Positions 19,763 through 29,579 of a DNA stretch of 64,000 nt are shown here, in pieces. The translations under genes and the position numbers were made by a program. The stretch is from positions 101,066 to 165,065 of the forward strand of contig JAHTBO010000001.1 in NCBI GenBank assembly GCA_019166125.1, given 5' to 3'. The DNA comes from Alcaligenaceae bacterium CGII-47 (GTDB lineage: Bacteria > Pseudomonadota > Gammaproteobacteria > Burkholderiales > Burkholderiaceae_B). The notes under the pieces are model-generated. The model worked only from the letters and a program-made list of their open reading frames with translations. It searched no databases and was not told the DNA's origin. Within the stretch, counting starts at the first letter, position 1, and each line of letters opens with the position of its first letter.

Positions 19763-20503
19763 ATGTCAGATAAGCAACTCGAAGGCAAGATCGCGCTGGT
19801 AACGGGCGCGACACGGGGCATAGGGCGAGCCATCGCACTAGAGCTGGCGGCCTGTGGCGCGACAGTCGTTGGCACGGCGACAACGCAGGCAGGTGCGAAA
19901 ACCATTACAGAGATCCTCGGGCAATCCGGTGGGCGCGGCATGGTGCTGGATGTCAATGACGCCGCGGCTTGTGACGAGGCGCTGGCAGCGCTCGCGACCG
20001 AGGGCGCACCGCACATTTTAGTCAATAATGCCGGGATTACCCGTGACGGTCTGATCATGCGTATGAAGGACGAGGATTGGCAGGCCGTCATGGATACAAA
20101 TCTGTCTGCGGTCTTTCGCTTGTCCCGTGGCGTGGCCAGGGTCATGATGAAAGCCCGCTGGGGACGGATCATCAATATCACGTCGGTGGTGGGGTATAGC
20201 GGTAATCCTGGACAGGTCAATTACGCTGCCGCCAAGGCTGGCGTGGCAGGCATGGCGCGCGCCCTGGCCCGTGAGTTGGGTAGCCGCAACATCACCGTTA
20301 ACTGCGTCGCGCCAGGGTTTATCGAAACGGATATGACGCGCGCACTGAACGAGGCCCAGACAGCCGCCATTTTGGGGCAGGTCCCTCTGGGGCGTTTGGG
20401 TTCTGCAGCAGATATTGCACATGCGGTCGCTTATTTGGCCGGTCCGCACGCAGGCTATGTAACAGGTACAACCTTGCACGTCAATGGCGGTATGTACATG
20501 TAA
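19763..20503 (+). CDS. fabG: 3-oxoacyl-ACP reductase
   Basis: NADPH-dependent short-chain dehydrogenase that reduces beta-ketoacyl-ACP. The cofactor loop is TGATRGIGRA, the NNAG motif is present, and the catalytic Ser, Tyr154 and Lys158 (YAAAK) are in order. The 246-residue length is typical. A GGAGGCG ribosome site overlaps the fabD end. Confidence 0.97.
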   Translation: MSDKQLEGKIALVTGATRGIGRAIALELAACGATVVGTATTQAGAKTITEILGQSGGRGMVLDVNDAAACDEALAALATEGAPHILVNNAGITRDGLIMRMKDEDWQAVMDTNLSAVFRLSRGVARVMMKARWGRIINITSVVGYSGNPGQVNYAAAKAGVAGMARALARELGSRNITVNCVAPGFIETDMTRALNEAQTAAILGQVPLGRLGSAADIAHAVAYLAGPHAGYVTGTTLHVNGGMYM

Positions 20504-20654
20504 TGGAATCGGAACGGATCGTGCCTGTTAAGGTAAAATCCGTTCAAACAAAGTGGCATGCCCTAGGAAGCCTAGTGAGGTCTGATTAGATATCGCGGTT
20601 TCCACAGGTCCTGTCTTTTAATGAACACCCGCTGCCCTAATTCACTGATTTGGC

Positions 20655-20660
20655 TATAAT
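20655..20660 (+). promoter_or_regulatory. Perfect -10 element upstream of acpP
   Basis: TATAAT lies 32 bases before the acpP ATG, in the 188-base gap after fabG. The -35 position (20632-20637, CTGCCC) is poor, so an activator or an extended context may be needed. A separate acpP promoter is expected because carrier protein is needed in large amounts. Confidence 0.45.
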
Positions 20661-20691
20661 TCGCGGGATTTTTCCCTACTTGGAGATATGC

Positions 20692-20931
20692 ATGGAAAGC
20701 ATCGAACAGCGCGTCAAGAAGATCGTCGCTGAGCAACTTGGCGTTAACGAAGCCGAGATCAAAAACGAATCTTCCTTCCTTGACGACCTCGGTGCCGACT
20801 CGCTCGATATGGTCGAGCTCGTGATGGCACTCGAAGACGAGTTCGAGACCGAAATCCCGGACGAGGAAGCCGAAAAGATCACGACGGTGCAGCAGGCTGT
20901 CGATTACATCACTTCGCACAGCAAGCAATAA
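20692..20931 (+). CDS. acpP: Acyl carrier protein
   Basis: Carries growing acyl chains on a phosphopantetheine arm. The attachment Ser37 is in the canonical [10 protein letters not shown] motif, and the 79-residue protein is strongly acidic with the expected four helices. ATG 20692 follows GGAG with suitable spacing. It stands between fabG and fabF, with its own -10 element upstream. Confidence 0.98.
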   Translation: MESIEQRVKKIVAEQLGVNEAEIKNESSFLDDLGADSLDMVELVMALEDEFETEIPDEEAEKITTVQQAVDYITSHSKQ

Positions 20932-20985
20932 GTAAATTTTTTAATTTCGTGGCGATTGGGCGCGGTATGCCGCGCACAAGCCTCA

Positions 20986-21066
20986 GGGCGGTTCATAGTG
21001 GATAGCATACAGGCGGGCCAATGTATTGGCGGGCTTGGCGTGTGTGCTGTCTGCTTGAGACCGCCC
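20986..21066 (+). promoter_or_regulatory. Structured fabF leader
   Basis: GGGCGGT (20986-20992) can pair with ACCGCCC (21060-21066), the latter followed by TTTT. Inside the loop GCCAAT-GT-ATTGGC forms a second stem near 21016-21029. The structure lies between acpP and fabF and could act as a partial terminator, lowering fabF relative to acpP. This is a reading of base pairing only. Confidence 0.4.
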
Positions 21067-21086
21067 TTTTATTTCGGGAGCTATTT

Positions 21087-22316
21087 GTGAAACGACGTGT
21101 CGTCATTACCGGTCTCGGTATTGTGTCGCCCGTAGGTAATGACATCGATACCGCCTGGGACAACATCATCAATGGTCGCTCAGGCATCACTCAGGTGACG
21201 CGTTTTGATGCGTCGATCTTGAATTGCCATATTGCTGGCGAGGTCAAGGGTTTTGATGTCACCGAACACATGAGCTCCAAGGAAGCGCGGCAGATGGATA
21301 CGTTTATCCACTACGGCGTTGTAGCGGGCTTGCAGGCCTGGCGCGATTCCGGCCTGGACATCGAGCGTGAGGACGCCGACCGGGTAGGGACCATCATTGG
21401 TTCAGGGATTGGCGGTCTGTCGCGTATCGAAGAGACTCAGACGGAATTTCTGGCACGTGGCGCACGTCGGATTTCACCATTTTTCGTCCCAGCGTCTCTG
21501 ATCAATCTGATTTCTGGCCAGCTCTCTATCATGCTCGGCCTGAAGGGCCCGAGTTACGCGGTGGTGTCAGCCTGCACGACAGGTCTGCATTCCATCGGGG
21601 ACGCCGCACGCCTGATCGAGTATGGCGATGCGGATGTGATGGTGGCGGGTGGCGCCGAGAGCTCCGTATCGCCGCTCGGTATGGGTGGCTTTGCTGCCAT
21701 GCGTGCCCTGTCCATGCGTAACGATGACCCGGCTACCGCTTCGCGTCCATGGGATCGTGATCGTGATGGCTTCGTATTAGGTGAAGGCGCTGGGGTGGTG
21801 GTGCTCGAGGAATATGAGCATGCGCGTCGCCGAGGCGCACGCATTTATGGTGAATTTGCCGGTTTCGGCATGAGCTCCGACGCCTACCATATCACGAGCC
21901 CCAATCAGGATGGTCCACGCCGTGGGATTATCCATGCCTTGCGCAATGGCCATATCAATCCGGATGAGGTTGATTACATTAACGCTCATGGTACGTCAAC
22001 GCTCTTGGGTGATAAAAACGAGACCGAGGCGCTCAAGCTTGCTTTTGGCGACCACGCCCGTAAGCTCGTCGTGAACTCGACTAAGTCCATGACGGGGCAC
22101 CTGCTGGGTGCGGCAGGTGGGATCGAGGCGGTATTTACTGCCCTGGCCGTATATCGCCAGATATCACCGCCAACAATCAATTTGTTTAATCAGGATCCAG
22201 AGTGCGATCTGGATTACTGCGCAAACCAAGCGCGTGAGATGAAGATCGACGTTGCCCTGTCGAATTCATTTGGCTTTGGGGGCACAAACGGATCGATGAT
22301 TGTGCGCCGGATGTAG
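21087..22316 (+). CDS. fabF: 3-oxoacyl-ACP synthase II
   Basis: Elongating beta-ketoacyl-ACP synthase, needed for cis-vaccenate and temperature control of membrane composition. The triad is Cys163 in SACTTGLHS, His in NAHGTSTLLGD and His in KSMTGHLLGAAGG. I chose GTG 21087 (409 residues), preceded by CGGGAG, because the protein then begins at the conserved KRRVVITGLG; upstream codons are outside the family. It is followed by rpoE after 65 bases. Confidence 0.97.
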   Translation: MKRRVVITGLGIVSPVGNDIDTAWDNIINGRSGITQVTRFDASILNCHIAGEVKGFDVTEHMSSKEARQMDTFIHYGVVAGLQAWRDSGLDIEREDADRVGTIIGSGIGGLSRIEETQTEFLARGARRISPFFVPASLINLISGQLSIMLGLKGPSYAVVSACTTGLHSIGDAARLIEYGDADVMVAGGAESSVSPLGMGGFAAMRALSMRNDDPATASRPWDRDRDGFVLGEGAGVVVLEEYEHARRRGARIYGEFAGFGMSSDAYHITSPNQDGPRRGIIHALRNGHINPDEVDYINAHGTSTLLGDKNETEALKLAFGDHARKLVVNSTKSMTGHLLGAAGGIEAVFTALAVYRQISPPTINLFNQDPECDLDYCANQAREMKIDVALSNSFGFGGTNGSMIVRRM

Positions 22317-22381
22317 GTCGATGTGTCCTTGGGGTATTTAGTCAGAGCCCGCCCAATGAGGGGGGCCAACGAGGGGTGCCA

Positions 22382-22981
22382 ATGAGTGAACGCGAGGTCG
22401 ATATGGAGCTGGTCGCTCGTGTTCAACGCGGTGATCGTCGCGCTTTTGATCTGCTGGTCCTCAAGTACCAACGCAAGATCATGCGCCTGCTCTCGCGCAT
22501 GATCCGTGAGCCAGCCGACGTCGAGGATGTTGCCCAAGAAACCTTCATCAAGGCCTATCGGGCGCTCCCCCAGTTTCGGGGCGACAGCGCCTTCTATACC
22601 TGGTTGTATCGCGTTGCGATCAACACGGCCCGCAATTGGCAGGCCGCCAGCAATCGACGTCCGCAGACGGTTAGTTCGTTCGAGAACGACGATGGTGAAA
22701 CTTTTAATCAAATTGATAGCCTAACTGATGAGAGCACGCCGGAATCCCTGGCGGTGACTCGGCAGATTGCACAGACCGTGAACGATGCGATCAACGCACT
22801 GCCAGAGGATTTGCGCACAGCTATTGTGCTGCGCGAGATCGAGGGTATGAGTTACGAAGATATCGCGACATCGATGGCCTGTCCAATTGGTACGGTACGG
22901 TCGCGAATTTTCCGGGCGCGTGAAGCGATTGCCGAGCGCTTGCGCCCCGTGATAAACAATGATCGGGATCACCGCTGGTAA
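22382..22981 (+). CDS. rpoE: RNA polymerase sigma factor RpoE (AlgU/SigE, ECF group)
   Basis: Extracytoplasmic-function sigma factor for envelope stress, held inactive by the product of the next gene. Region 2 (about 20-90) has DVEDVAQETFIKAYRAL and FYTWLYRVAINTARN; region 4 (about 135-190) has LPEDLRTAIVLREIEGMSYEDIA with its helix-turn-helix. The ATG at 22382 gives 199 residues. The order rpoE-mucA-mucB-mucD matches Pseudomonas and Bordetella. A likely target promoter is present upstream of msrPQ in this window. Confidence 0.97.
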   Translation: MSEREVDMELVARVQRGDRRAFDLLVLKYQRKIMRLLSRMIREPADVEDVAQETFIKAYRALPQFRGDSAFYTWLYRVAINTARNWQAASNRRPQTVSSFENDDGETFNQIDSLTDESTPESLAVTRQIAQTVNDAINALPEDLRTAIVLREIEGMSYEDIATSMACPIGTVRSRIFRAREAIAERLRPVINNDRDHRW

Positions 22982-22990
22982 GGAGTTCAC

Positions 22991-23491
22991 ATGAATGCCC
23001 TGCGTCCCACAGAAATCGGATCTGACGCGTCCTGGGAAGCCTCAGTATCGGCTTGGGTCGATGGCGAGGCGCCGTTGCGTGCTGATGAGTTAGAGTCACC
23101 GTATGGTCGACAGCTCTGGGATACCTATCATTTAATTGGTGATGTGCTGCGCAGTGAAGAGTTGGCTTTTAATCCTTCAGAGCGCTTTTATGCTCGGGTG
23201 TCGGCGGCGATTGACACCGAGCCTGTGGTGCTCGCACCCTTGGCACACTCGCGACGCGGCATGGTGCGTCTGGGGCTCTCTGGTCTTGCGGTGGCTGCTG
23301 CTGTCGCGTCAGTGGTCTGGGTGGCGCGCCCTGCGCTCTTTGGCGTCGATGCGGTCGTGCCTGACAGCATCCCGGTTCTGGCCCAGGCGCCTGAAGATCC
23401 CGCACTGGGTGATTACATGGCGGCGCATCGGGCCATGGTAGGGGTGGGGCCGGTTCATCAAGTGTCTTTTGATAAGCCGGGGTCGCGCTGA
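22991..23491 (+). CDS. rseA: Anti-sigma factor RseA/MucA
   Basis: Membrane anti-sigma factor that sequesters RpoE until cleaved in response to envelope damage. The cytosolic N-terminal domain (about 10-85) has SVSAWVDGEAP and GRQLWDTYHLIGDVLR, typical of RseA. One transmembrane segment follows (about 93-115, LGLSGLAVAAAVASVVWVA), and a short periplasmic tail of about 50 residues. The 166-residue length is usual for betaproteobacteria. It lies nine bases after rpoE and overlaps mucB by one base. Confidence 0.9.
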   Translation: MNALRPTEIGSDASWEASVSAWVDGEAPLRADELESPYGRQLWDTYHLIGDVLRSEELAFNPSERFYARVSAAIDTEPVVLAPLAHSRRGMVRLGLSGLAVAAAVASVVWVARPALFGVDAVVPDSIPVLAQAPEDPALGDYMAAHRAMVGVGPVHQVSFDKPGSR

Positions 23492-24486
23492 TGTCCGATA
23501 GGGGTTGGTTTTATGGCTTGGCTCGTGGTGTTGTGTTCGTGCTTGGCCTGGGGGGTATGCCTGCCTGGTCGGCTGAACCTGCTGACCAGACGATGGTTCT
23601 TTTGAAGGCTGCACAAGAAGCCGCGCAGCATTTGGACTATTCTGGGGTCTATACCTATCAGCAGGGCACGTCCATGCAGTCCTCGCGTATTGTTCATGTC
23701 GTTGATGGCATGGGTGAGCGCGAGCGCCTTGAAGCCCTGGATGGCGAGCCGCGTGAACACCTAAAGCAAAACGGCATCGTACAGTGCTTGCTGCCCCGGC
23801 AGAAGCTCATTCTGATCGAGCCGCATCGTAGTGACCGCTTTCCTGGTGTGCTATTAGGCGCGGGCGAGCAAATACCCAGGCATTATCGCTTTCATCGTGA
23901 GCCAACCCTGCATCGTGTGGCGGGGCGGGAATGCAGCATGACCGAGTTGCAGGCACGCGATGATCTGCGTTATGGCTATCGATACTGCATCGATACGCAA
24001 ACCCATTTGATACTTCAGGCCCAGACGCTTGACGCCCATGGTCAGGTAATTGATCAGGTGGTTTTTAATAGCCTTGCTGTAGGGAAAGGGACTACGCATG
24101 AGGGTTTGAAATCGCGTTGGGATACGCGCGATTGGCGTATTCTGGAGCCCGCTATCGAGCCGGTAGATTTGCTTGCCCGTGGTTGGCGGATTACTTATCC
24201 CGAAGGGTTTGTGCCTCTGGCTGAAATATCGCGCCTAATCAGGCCTGAGCACAAGGCCGAACAGCTCGTTCTCTCGGACGGCTTAGCCGCTATTTCAGTT
24301 TTTATTGAAACTTTTGACCCGGAACGTGATCAAACCGTCAAGCAAGGTGCTATGAGCCAGGGCGCCATGAATATTTATCGCCGGCGTGTGGCGGCATACT
24401 GGCTGACAGCGATTGGCGAGGTGCCTGCGCAAACCGTACGTGATGTGGCTGAAGCGGTAGAGTATGTGCCATTGGCTGCCCACTAA
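23491..24486 (+). CDS. mucB: Sigma-E regulatory protein RseB/MucB
   Basis: Periplasmic protein that binds the RseA tail and shields it from proteolysis; it senses lipoprotein or LPS-related stress. A signal peptide occupies about residues 1-28 (hydrophobic, ending PAWSAEP). The LolA-like N-terminal domain (LDYSGVYTYQQG...SSRIVHVVDG) and the smaller C-terminal domain are both recognisable over 331 residues. It is translationally coupled to rseA through TGATG and is followed by the protease gene. Confidence 0.92.
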   Translation: MSDRGWFYGLARGVVFVLGLGGMPAWSAEPADQTMVLLKAAQEAAQHLDYSGVYTYQQGTSMQSSRIVHVVDGMGERERLEALDGEPREHLKQNGIVQCLLPRQKLILIEPHRSDRFPGVLLGAGEQIPRHYRFHREPTLHRVAGRECSMTELQARDDLRYGYRYCIDTQTHLILQAQTLDAHGQVIDQVVFNSLAVGKGTTHEGLKSRWDTRDWRILEPAIEPVDLLARGWRITYPEGFVPLAEISRLIRPEHKAEQLVLSDGLAAISVFIETFDPERDQTVKQGAMSQGAMNIYRRRVAAYWLTAIGEVPAQTVRDVAEAVEYVPLAAH

Positions 24487-24508
24487 AAATAACTTCAAGG
24501 AGTTCACC

Positions 24509-26020
24509 ATGTCCTTTTCACAGGAACCAAGAAGAAAAATGAAGACAAAAATCGCTGGTGTGACAGCAGGTTTGTTTTTGATCGCTGGCCTATCCAGTGC
24601 GATGGTTTATGCCGAAACGACTACATCGGCCCCCACAACGAGCGCACTGGTTGCCAGCCTACCTGACTTTACCCAGGTCGTGGCTAAGACTGAAGGGTCA
24701 GTCGTGAATATTCGGACCACTGAGGCCGTGCCCGTGCGTGGCTCACAGATGGGCCCGGGAGCCGACCCATCCGATTTGTTTCGCTGGTTTTTTGGCCCGG
24801 ATTTCAATCCACCGGGCATGCAGCGTCAGCCTCCATCACCTCGTGGTGGTCTCCCTGTACCGGGTAATAAAGAGCGTACCGTGCCGCGCGGGATTGGCTC
24901 GGGATTTATTATCTCCAAGGACGGTTATATCCTGACTAATAACCATGTGATTGAAAAATCAAACGGGATTTTTGTCACGATGATGGACGGTAAGGAATAC
25001 AAGGCGAAAGTAATCGGGACAGACCCGCGTAGTGATGTGGCACTGATTAAGATTGATGTGAATAATCTCACACCTTTGACGATTGGTGATTCGGATAAAC
25101 TTAAGAAAGGTCAGTGGGTTCTAGCGATTGGCTCGCCTTTTGGCCTGGATTCAACCGTAACCTCGGGGATTATCAGTGCGATTAACCGTGACACGGGCGA
25201 TTATCTACCTTTTATTCAAACTGACGTGGCAGTCAATCCGGGTAACTCCGGCGGTCCGCTGATCAATCTCGAGGGTGAGGTAGTCGGTATCAATTCTCAG
25301 ATCGTGTCACGCAGCGGCGGCTTTATGGGTATTTCGCTGGCGATTCCGATTGATGAGGTGATGCGTATTGTCGAGCAACTGAAGGCAACGGGTAAGGTGA
25401 CACGCGGTCGGATCGGGGTGCAGATCACCGAGGTTGCTGACCAGGTTGCCAAGGCCTTGGGTATGTCTACCGCGCATGGTGCCCTGGTAAGCAATGTAGA
25501 GGAAGGTGGGCCTGCTGATAAGGCAGGTATCCGCGCGGGTGATGTCATCACCGGTTTTAACGGCCAAAAAATCAATCATATGTCGGATTTGCCTCGTCTG
25601 GTGGGGGCGACCCAGCCTGATACCGTGGCTGACGTAACGGTATGGCGCAAAGGTAAGTCCATTGATATCAAGGCCAAAATCGGGGAAATGTTGAATCCAA
25701 CCGCGTCCCCCGTGGATCAGTCCAGCGCTGAACCCGATGCGAGCCCTGTAGACCAGCTTGGCCTGCAAGTCGGACCTGTGCCTGCGCCCGCGGGCAGTAA
25801 GGACAAGTCTTCGGGAGGCGTTGAGGTTCTTCAGGTCGAAGGCGGCGCTGCCCAGGCGGGGATCGAGCAAGGAGATATTATTCTGCGCGTGAATAATACC
25901 GATATTGCGAGTCCTGAACAATATGCCAAAGCGGTCGCATCGCTGGGCAAATCCGACGAGGTCATCCTGCTGGTGCGCCGCGCGGACCAGTCGCAGTGGG
26001 TCATTGTCAAGCCGGAATAA
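24509..26020 (+). CDS. mucD: Periplasmic serine endoprotease MucD (DegP/DegQ family)
   Basis: HtrA-type protease/chaperone that degrades misfolded envelope proteins. A signal peptide ends near the YAETT site. The trypsin-like domain carries His146 (TNNHVI), Asp176 (SDVALI) and Ser247 (GNSGGP). Two PDZ domains follow (about 305-390 and 415-500). I chose ATG 24509 because AAGGAG lies six bases upstream; a start at 24539 is possible. At 503 residues it is somewhat longer than most because of a Pro-rich insert and an extended inter-PDZ linker. It closes the rpoE operon and is followed by a terminator-like hairpin. Confidence 0.95.
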   Translation: MSFSQEPRRKMKTKIAGVTAGLFLIAGLSSAMVYAETTTSAPTTSALVASLPDFTQVVAKTEGSVVNIRTTEAVPVRGSQMGPGADPSDLFRWFFGPDFNPPGMQRQPPSPRGGLPVPGNKERTVPRGIGSGFIISKDGYILTNNHVIEKSNGIFVTMMDGKEYKAKVIGTDPRSDVALIKIDVNNLTPLTIGDSDKLKKGQWVLAIGSPFGLDSTVTSGIISAINRDTGDYLPFIQTDVAVNPGNSGGPLINLEGEVVGINSQIVSRSGGFMGISLAIPIDEVMRIVEQLKATGKVTRGRIGVQITEVADQVAKALGMSTAHGALVSNVEEGGPADKAGIRAGDVITGFNGQKINHMSDLPRLVGATQPDTVADVTVWRKGKSIDIKAKIGEMLNPTASPVDQSSAEPDASPVDQLGLQVGPVPAPAGSKDKSSGGVEVLQVEGGAAQAGIEQGDIILRVNNTDIASPEQYAKAVASLGKSDEVILLVRRADQSQWVIVKPE

Positions 26021-26061
26021 TTTTTCTTCGGTAAGACGCTAAAATACGGTCTTGACGTGAG

Positions 26062-26086
26062 GGGACGCCCTAGGCGTCCCTTTATA
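26062..26086 (+). terminator. Hairpin terminator between mucD and lepA
   Basis: GGGACGCC and GGCGTCCC form an eight-base stem with a three-base loop, followed by TTTATATTTT. It separates the rpoE stress operon from lepA-lepB-rnc-era-recO and may be partial, since these genes are adjacent in relatives. Confidence 0.75.
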
Positions 26087-26120
26087 TTTTGAGTTTCCTT
26101 TTGCAGGTGACTAAGGGTTT

Positions 26121-27914
26121 ATGCAGCACATCCGCAACTTTTCAATTATTGCTCATATCGATCATGGCAAATCGACTCTGGCTGATCGCCTGATTCATCG
26201 TTGCGGAGGTCTCCAGGACCGTGAGATGGCGGCTCAGGTTCTCGACTCCATGGATATCGAGCGTGAACGAGGCATCACGATTAAGGCGCAGACCGCCGCC
26301 TTAAGCTATACGGCTGCTGATGGGACGGTCTACGCCTTGAATCTGATCGATACCCCGGGGCACGTCGACTTTTCCTATGAGGTGAGTCGCTCACTGTCAG
26401 CCTGTGAGGGGGCACTACTGGTGGTGGATGCTACTCAGGGCGTAGAGGCCCAGACGGTGGCTAATTGTTATACCGCGATTGAGCTGGGGGTGGAGGTCGT
26501 CCCCGTCCTCAATAAAATGGACCTCCCATCGGCTGATCCTGATGCGGCCGCCCAAGAGATCGAGGATGTGATTGGTATTGATGCGACTGACGCCATCTTT
26601 GCCAGCGCCAAAACCGGCCAGGGAATCGACGAGATTCTAGAGGCCATTATCACTCGGGTACCGCCACCGAAGGGCGATCCAAGCGCCCCCTTGCAGGCCC
26701 TCATCATTGATTCCTGGTTTGATAATTATGTAGGCGTGGTCATGTTGGTGCGCATTGTGAATGGCAGCGTGCGCCCCAAGGACAAGCTTTTGCTCATGGC
26801 GTCTGGCGCCACGCATTTATGCGAGCATTTGGGTGTCTTTACCCCTAAGTCCGAGCCGCGCCCCTCGCTTTCAGCGGGCGAGGTCGGTTTCATTATTGCG
26901 GGCATCAAAGAGCTGCAACACGCCAAGGTCGGTGACACCGTGACGCTGGCGGCTAAGCCTGCAGCCACGACCTTACCCGGCTTCAAAGAGGTTAAGCCAC
27001 AAGTGTTTGCTGGCCTCTATCCCGTCGAGAACAGTGAATATGATCAACTGCGCGATTCGCTTGAAAAGCTCAAACTCAATGACTCCTCATTGATGTATGA
27101 GCCAGAGGTGTCCCAGGCCTTGGGCTTTGGCTTTCGCTGCGGCTTTCTTGGACTCCTGCATATGGATATTGTGCAGGAACGCCTAGAGCGCGAATTTGAT
27201 ATGGATATCATCACGACTGCGCCATCGGTTGTGTATGAGGTGTTGCATCGTAATGGTGAACTTCTGATGGTCGATAGTCCGGCGCGTATCCCTGAGGTCG
27301 GCGATATTCAGGAAATTCGCGAACCTGTCATGAATGTCACCCTGTTCATGCCCCAGGAGTACGTGGGCCCGGTGATGAGCTTGTGTACCGCTAAGCGTGG
27401 TATACAACTTGATATGTCCTATCATGGACGTCAGGTGCATTTGCGCTACGAAATCCCGCTTGCCGAAATTGTGCTGGATTTCTTTGACCGGCTTAAATCC
27501 GTCTCGCGTGGCTATGCCTCGATGGACTATGAGTTCAAGGAATATCGTGTCGCTGATGTGGTGCGTGTTGATTTGTTGATCAATGGCGATCGCGTCGATG
27601 CCTTGTCTATGATCGTACACCGAGCCAATGCACGTTATCGGGGCCGCGACGTTGTTACACGCATGCGCAGCTTGATCCCGCGCCAGATGTTCGATATTGC
27701 TATCCAGGCGGCGATTGGCGCAGAGGTTGTTGCGCGCGAGAACGTCAAGGCCTTGCGCAAAAACGTGTTGGCGAAGTGCTATGGTGGCGACATTTCCCGC
27801 AAGAAAAAGCTACTGGAAAAGCAAAAAGCAGGTAAAAAACGGATGAAGCAGGTGGGTAATGTAGAGATTCCACAGGAAGCCTTTTTGGCGGTCCTGCAGG
27901 TCGAAGATAAATGA
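26121..27914 (+). CDS. lepA: Elongation factor 4 (LepA)
   Basis: Ribosome-bound translational GTPase that back-translocates or aids initiation and 30S assembly. G1 is [10 protein letters not shown]3 is DTPGHVDF, G4 is NKMD. Domains follow the EF-G-like order without domain IV and end in the LepA-specific C-terminal domain with a Lys-rich [16 protein letters not shown] stretch. The length of 597 residues is standard. lepB follows after 22 bases, the classical arrangement. Confidence 0.98.
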   Translation: MQHIRNFSIIAHIDHGKSTLADRLIHRCGGLQDREMAAQVLDSMDIERERGITIKAQTAALSYTAADGTVYALNLIDTPGHVDFSYEVSRSLSACEGALLVVDATQGVEAQTVANCYTAIELGVEVVPVLNKMDLPSADPDAAAQEIEDVIGIDATDAIFASAKTGQGIDEILEAIITRVPPPKGDPSAPLQALIIDSWFDNYVGVVMLVRIVNGSVRPKDKLLLMASGATHLCEHLGVFTPKSEPRPSLSAGEVGFIIAGIKELQHAKVGDTVTLAAKPAATTLPGFKEVKPQVFAGLYPVENSEYDQLRDSLEKLKLNDSSLMYEPEVSQALGFGFRCGFLGLLHMDIVQERLEREFDMDIITTAPSVVYEVLHRNGELLMVDSPARIPEVGDIQEIREPVMNVTLFMPQEYVGPVMSLCTAKRGIQLDMSYHGRQVHLRYEIPLAEIVLDFFDRLKSVSRGYASMDYEFKEYRVADVVRVDLLINGDRVDALSMIVHRANARYRGRDVVTRMRSLIPRQMFDIAIQAAIGAEVVARENVKALRKNVLAKCYGGDISRKKKLLEKQKAGKKRMKQVGNVEIPQEAFLAVLQVEDK

Positions 27915-27936
27915 TTGGATGAACTAGGAAGACTGG

Positions 27937-28824
27937 ATGAGCTGGGATTTTGCCTTGATCTTGTTCCTGTTGTTGGTGTTGACAGGAGTAGTGTGGTGTT
28001 TGGATCTGCTGCGCTGGCGTGCACAGCGCAGGCGGCGTGCACAGGAAGCAGTACAGGTCTGTCGTAACAACGCCGCCGGCCTGGATGCGCAAGCTTTAGA
28101 GCGTGAGTGCACCTTGGTGCATGAGCAGGCCTCGCGCCCACCTTGGTGGATCGAGTATTGCGTCAGCTTTTTCCCCGTTATTTTGTTCGTTTTTGCCCTG
28201 CGCTCGTTTGTGGTCGAGCCGTTCCGTATTCCTTCGGGTTCGATGCTGCCGACCCTAGAGAACGGTGATCTGATTCTGGTGAATAAGTTTCAGTATGGTA
28301 TTCGCTTACCGGTCATAGACTATAAATTGATCCCCCTGGGCGCACCCTCGCGTGGGGATGTGGTTGTGTTCCGTTATCCGGTCGACCCGTCTGTTGACTA
28401 TATCAAGCGTGTTGTGGGCGAGCCAGGCGATGTCGTGAGTTATCGCGATAAGATCTTGTCGGTGAACGGACAGGTGATCGTGCGTGAGCGGGACGGGGAT
28501 TACTACGAGCCGGATCGGGCCGCGTATGTCAGTGCGTATCACGAACAACTAAACGAGGCGGGGCACGATATATTGCTTAATAAGGATACCCCTCAAAATG
28601 TCATGCCCATTACGAATTATCCCTATCGGGATCAATGCAAGTACTTTGCTGATGGCGTGACGTGTACGGTGCCTGCCGGGCAGTATTTCATGATGGGGGA
28701 TAATCGCGACAATAGCCTCGATAGCCGGTATTGGGGTTTTGTACCTGATAAGAATATTGTAGGACGTGCGTTTTTCATCTGGATGAATTTCGGTTCACCT
28801 AGTCGGATAGGGGGGTTCCGTTAA
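27937..28824 (+). CDS. lepB: Signal peptidase I
   Basis: Inner-membrane Ser/Lys protease that removes signal peptides from Sec and Tat exported proteins. Two N-terminal transmembrane segments (about 3-23 and 70-90) precede the catalytic Ser102 in [11 protein letters not shown] and Lys157 in [23 protein letters not shown] is the family box. At 295 residues it is full length. The stop overlaps the rnc start by one base. Confidence 0.97.
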   Translation: MSWDFALILFLLLVLTGVVWCLDLLRWRAQRRRRAQEAVQVCRNNAAGLDAQALERECTLVHEQASRPPWWIEYCVSFFPVILFVFALRSFVVEPFRIPSGSMLPTLENGDLILVNKFQYGIRLPVIDYKLIPLGAPSRGDVVVFRYPVDPSVDYIKRVVGEPGDVVSYRDKILSVNGQVIVRERDGDYYEPDRAAYVSAYHEQLNEAGHDILLNKDTPQNVMPITNYPYRDQCKYFADGVTCTVPAGQYFMMGDNRDNSLDSRYWGFVPDKNIVGRAFFIWMNFGSPSRIGGFR

Positions 28825-29579
28825 TGGCTTCTTTGTCGACCTTGCAGTCTGCGCTGGGCTATGAGTTTCAGAACCTGCGTTTGCTCCAGCAGGCCCTCAC
28901 GCACCGCAGCCACGGAGTTCCTCACAATGAGCGCCTCGAGTTCCTTGGGGACTCAGTGTTGAATTTCGTCGTATCGACGTTGCTGTTCACGCAGCATACC
29001 GAGATGGATGAGGGCGATCTCTCCCGGGTGCGCGCCAATCTGGTTAAACAGGCGGCGTTAGCCGATATTGCTCAGCGCCTTGAACTCTCGGTTTATCTGC
29101 GTTTGGGCGAGGGCGAACTCAAGAGCGGAGGTTTCAGGCGGCCCTCTATCCTGGCCGATGCGGTGGAGGCGATATTAGGTGCTATTTATATGGACGGCGG
29201 GTATGAGGCGACGCGCGATGTGATCGCCCGCCAATACCAGCCGATCCTGGCGCATATCGATATCAAGACCTTTGGCAAGGATCCAAAGACCTTATTGCAA
29301 GAGTTGGTGCAGGGCAGAGGCCTGGAGTTACCGCAGTACAGTGTGCTGGCGACGCATGGTGCGGCACACAGCCAGTTATTTGATGTCGAATGTCTGATCG
29401 CCAAGCTCGATATCCGCGTGAGCGCCTCGGGCAGTAGTCGGCGCGCGGCCGAACAATTGGCGGCCGGACAAGCGATTGCGACGATCACAGCGCTGGGTCC
29501 TGCACGAGGCGCCCATCGTCGCACGCGTAAGCCCGCGCAACTGTCCCTACCTGTAGCCGTCGCCCAGGAGAAAAAATGA
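28824..29579 (+). CDS. rnc: Ribonuclease III
   Basis: Double-strand-specific endoribonuclease for rRNA processing and mRNA control. The catalytic signature is [14 protein letters not shown], with the second acidic cluster in [17 protein letters not shown] double-stranded RNA-binding domain (about 155-225) follows, and then a basic tail (HRRTRKPAQ) beyond the usual end. Its 251 residues fit betaproteobacterial enzymes. era overlaps by four bases. Confidence 0.97.
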   Translation: MASLSTLQSALGYEFQNLRLLQQALTHRSHGVPHNERLEFLGDSVLNFVVSTLLFTQHTEMDEGDLSRVRANLVKQAALADIAQRLELSVYLRLGEGELKSGGFRRPSILADAVEAILGAIYMDGGYEATRDVIARQYQPILAHIDIKTFGKDPKTLLQELVQGRGLELPQYSVLATHGAAHSQLFDVECLIAKLDIRVSASGSSRRAAEQLAAGQAIATITALGPARGAHRRTRKPAQLSLPVAVAQEKK

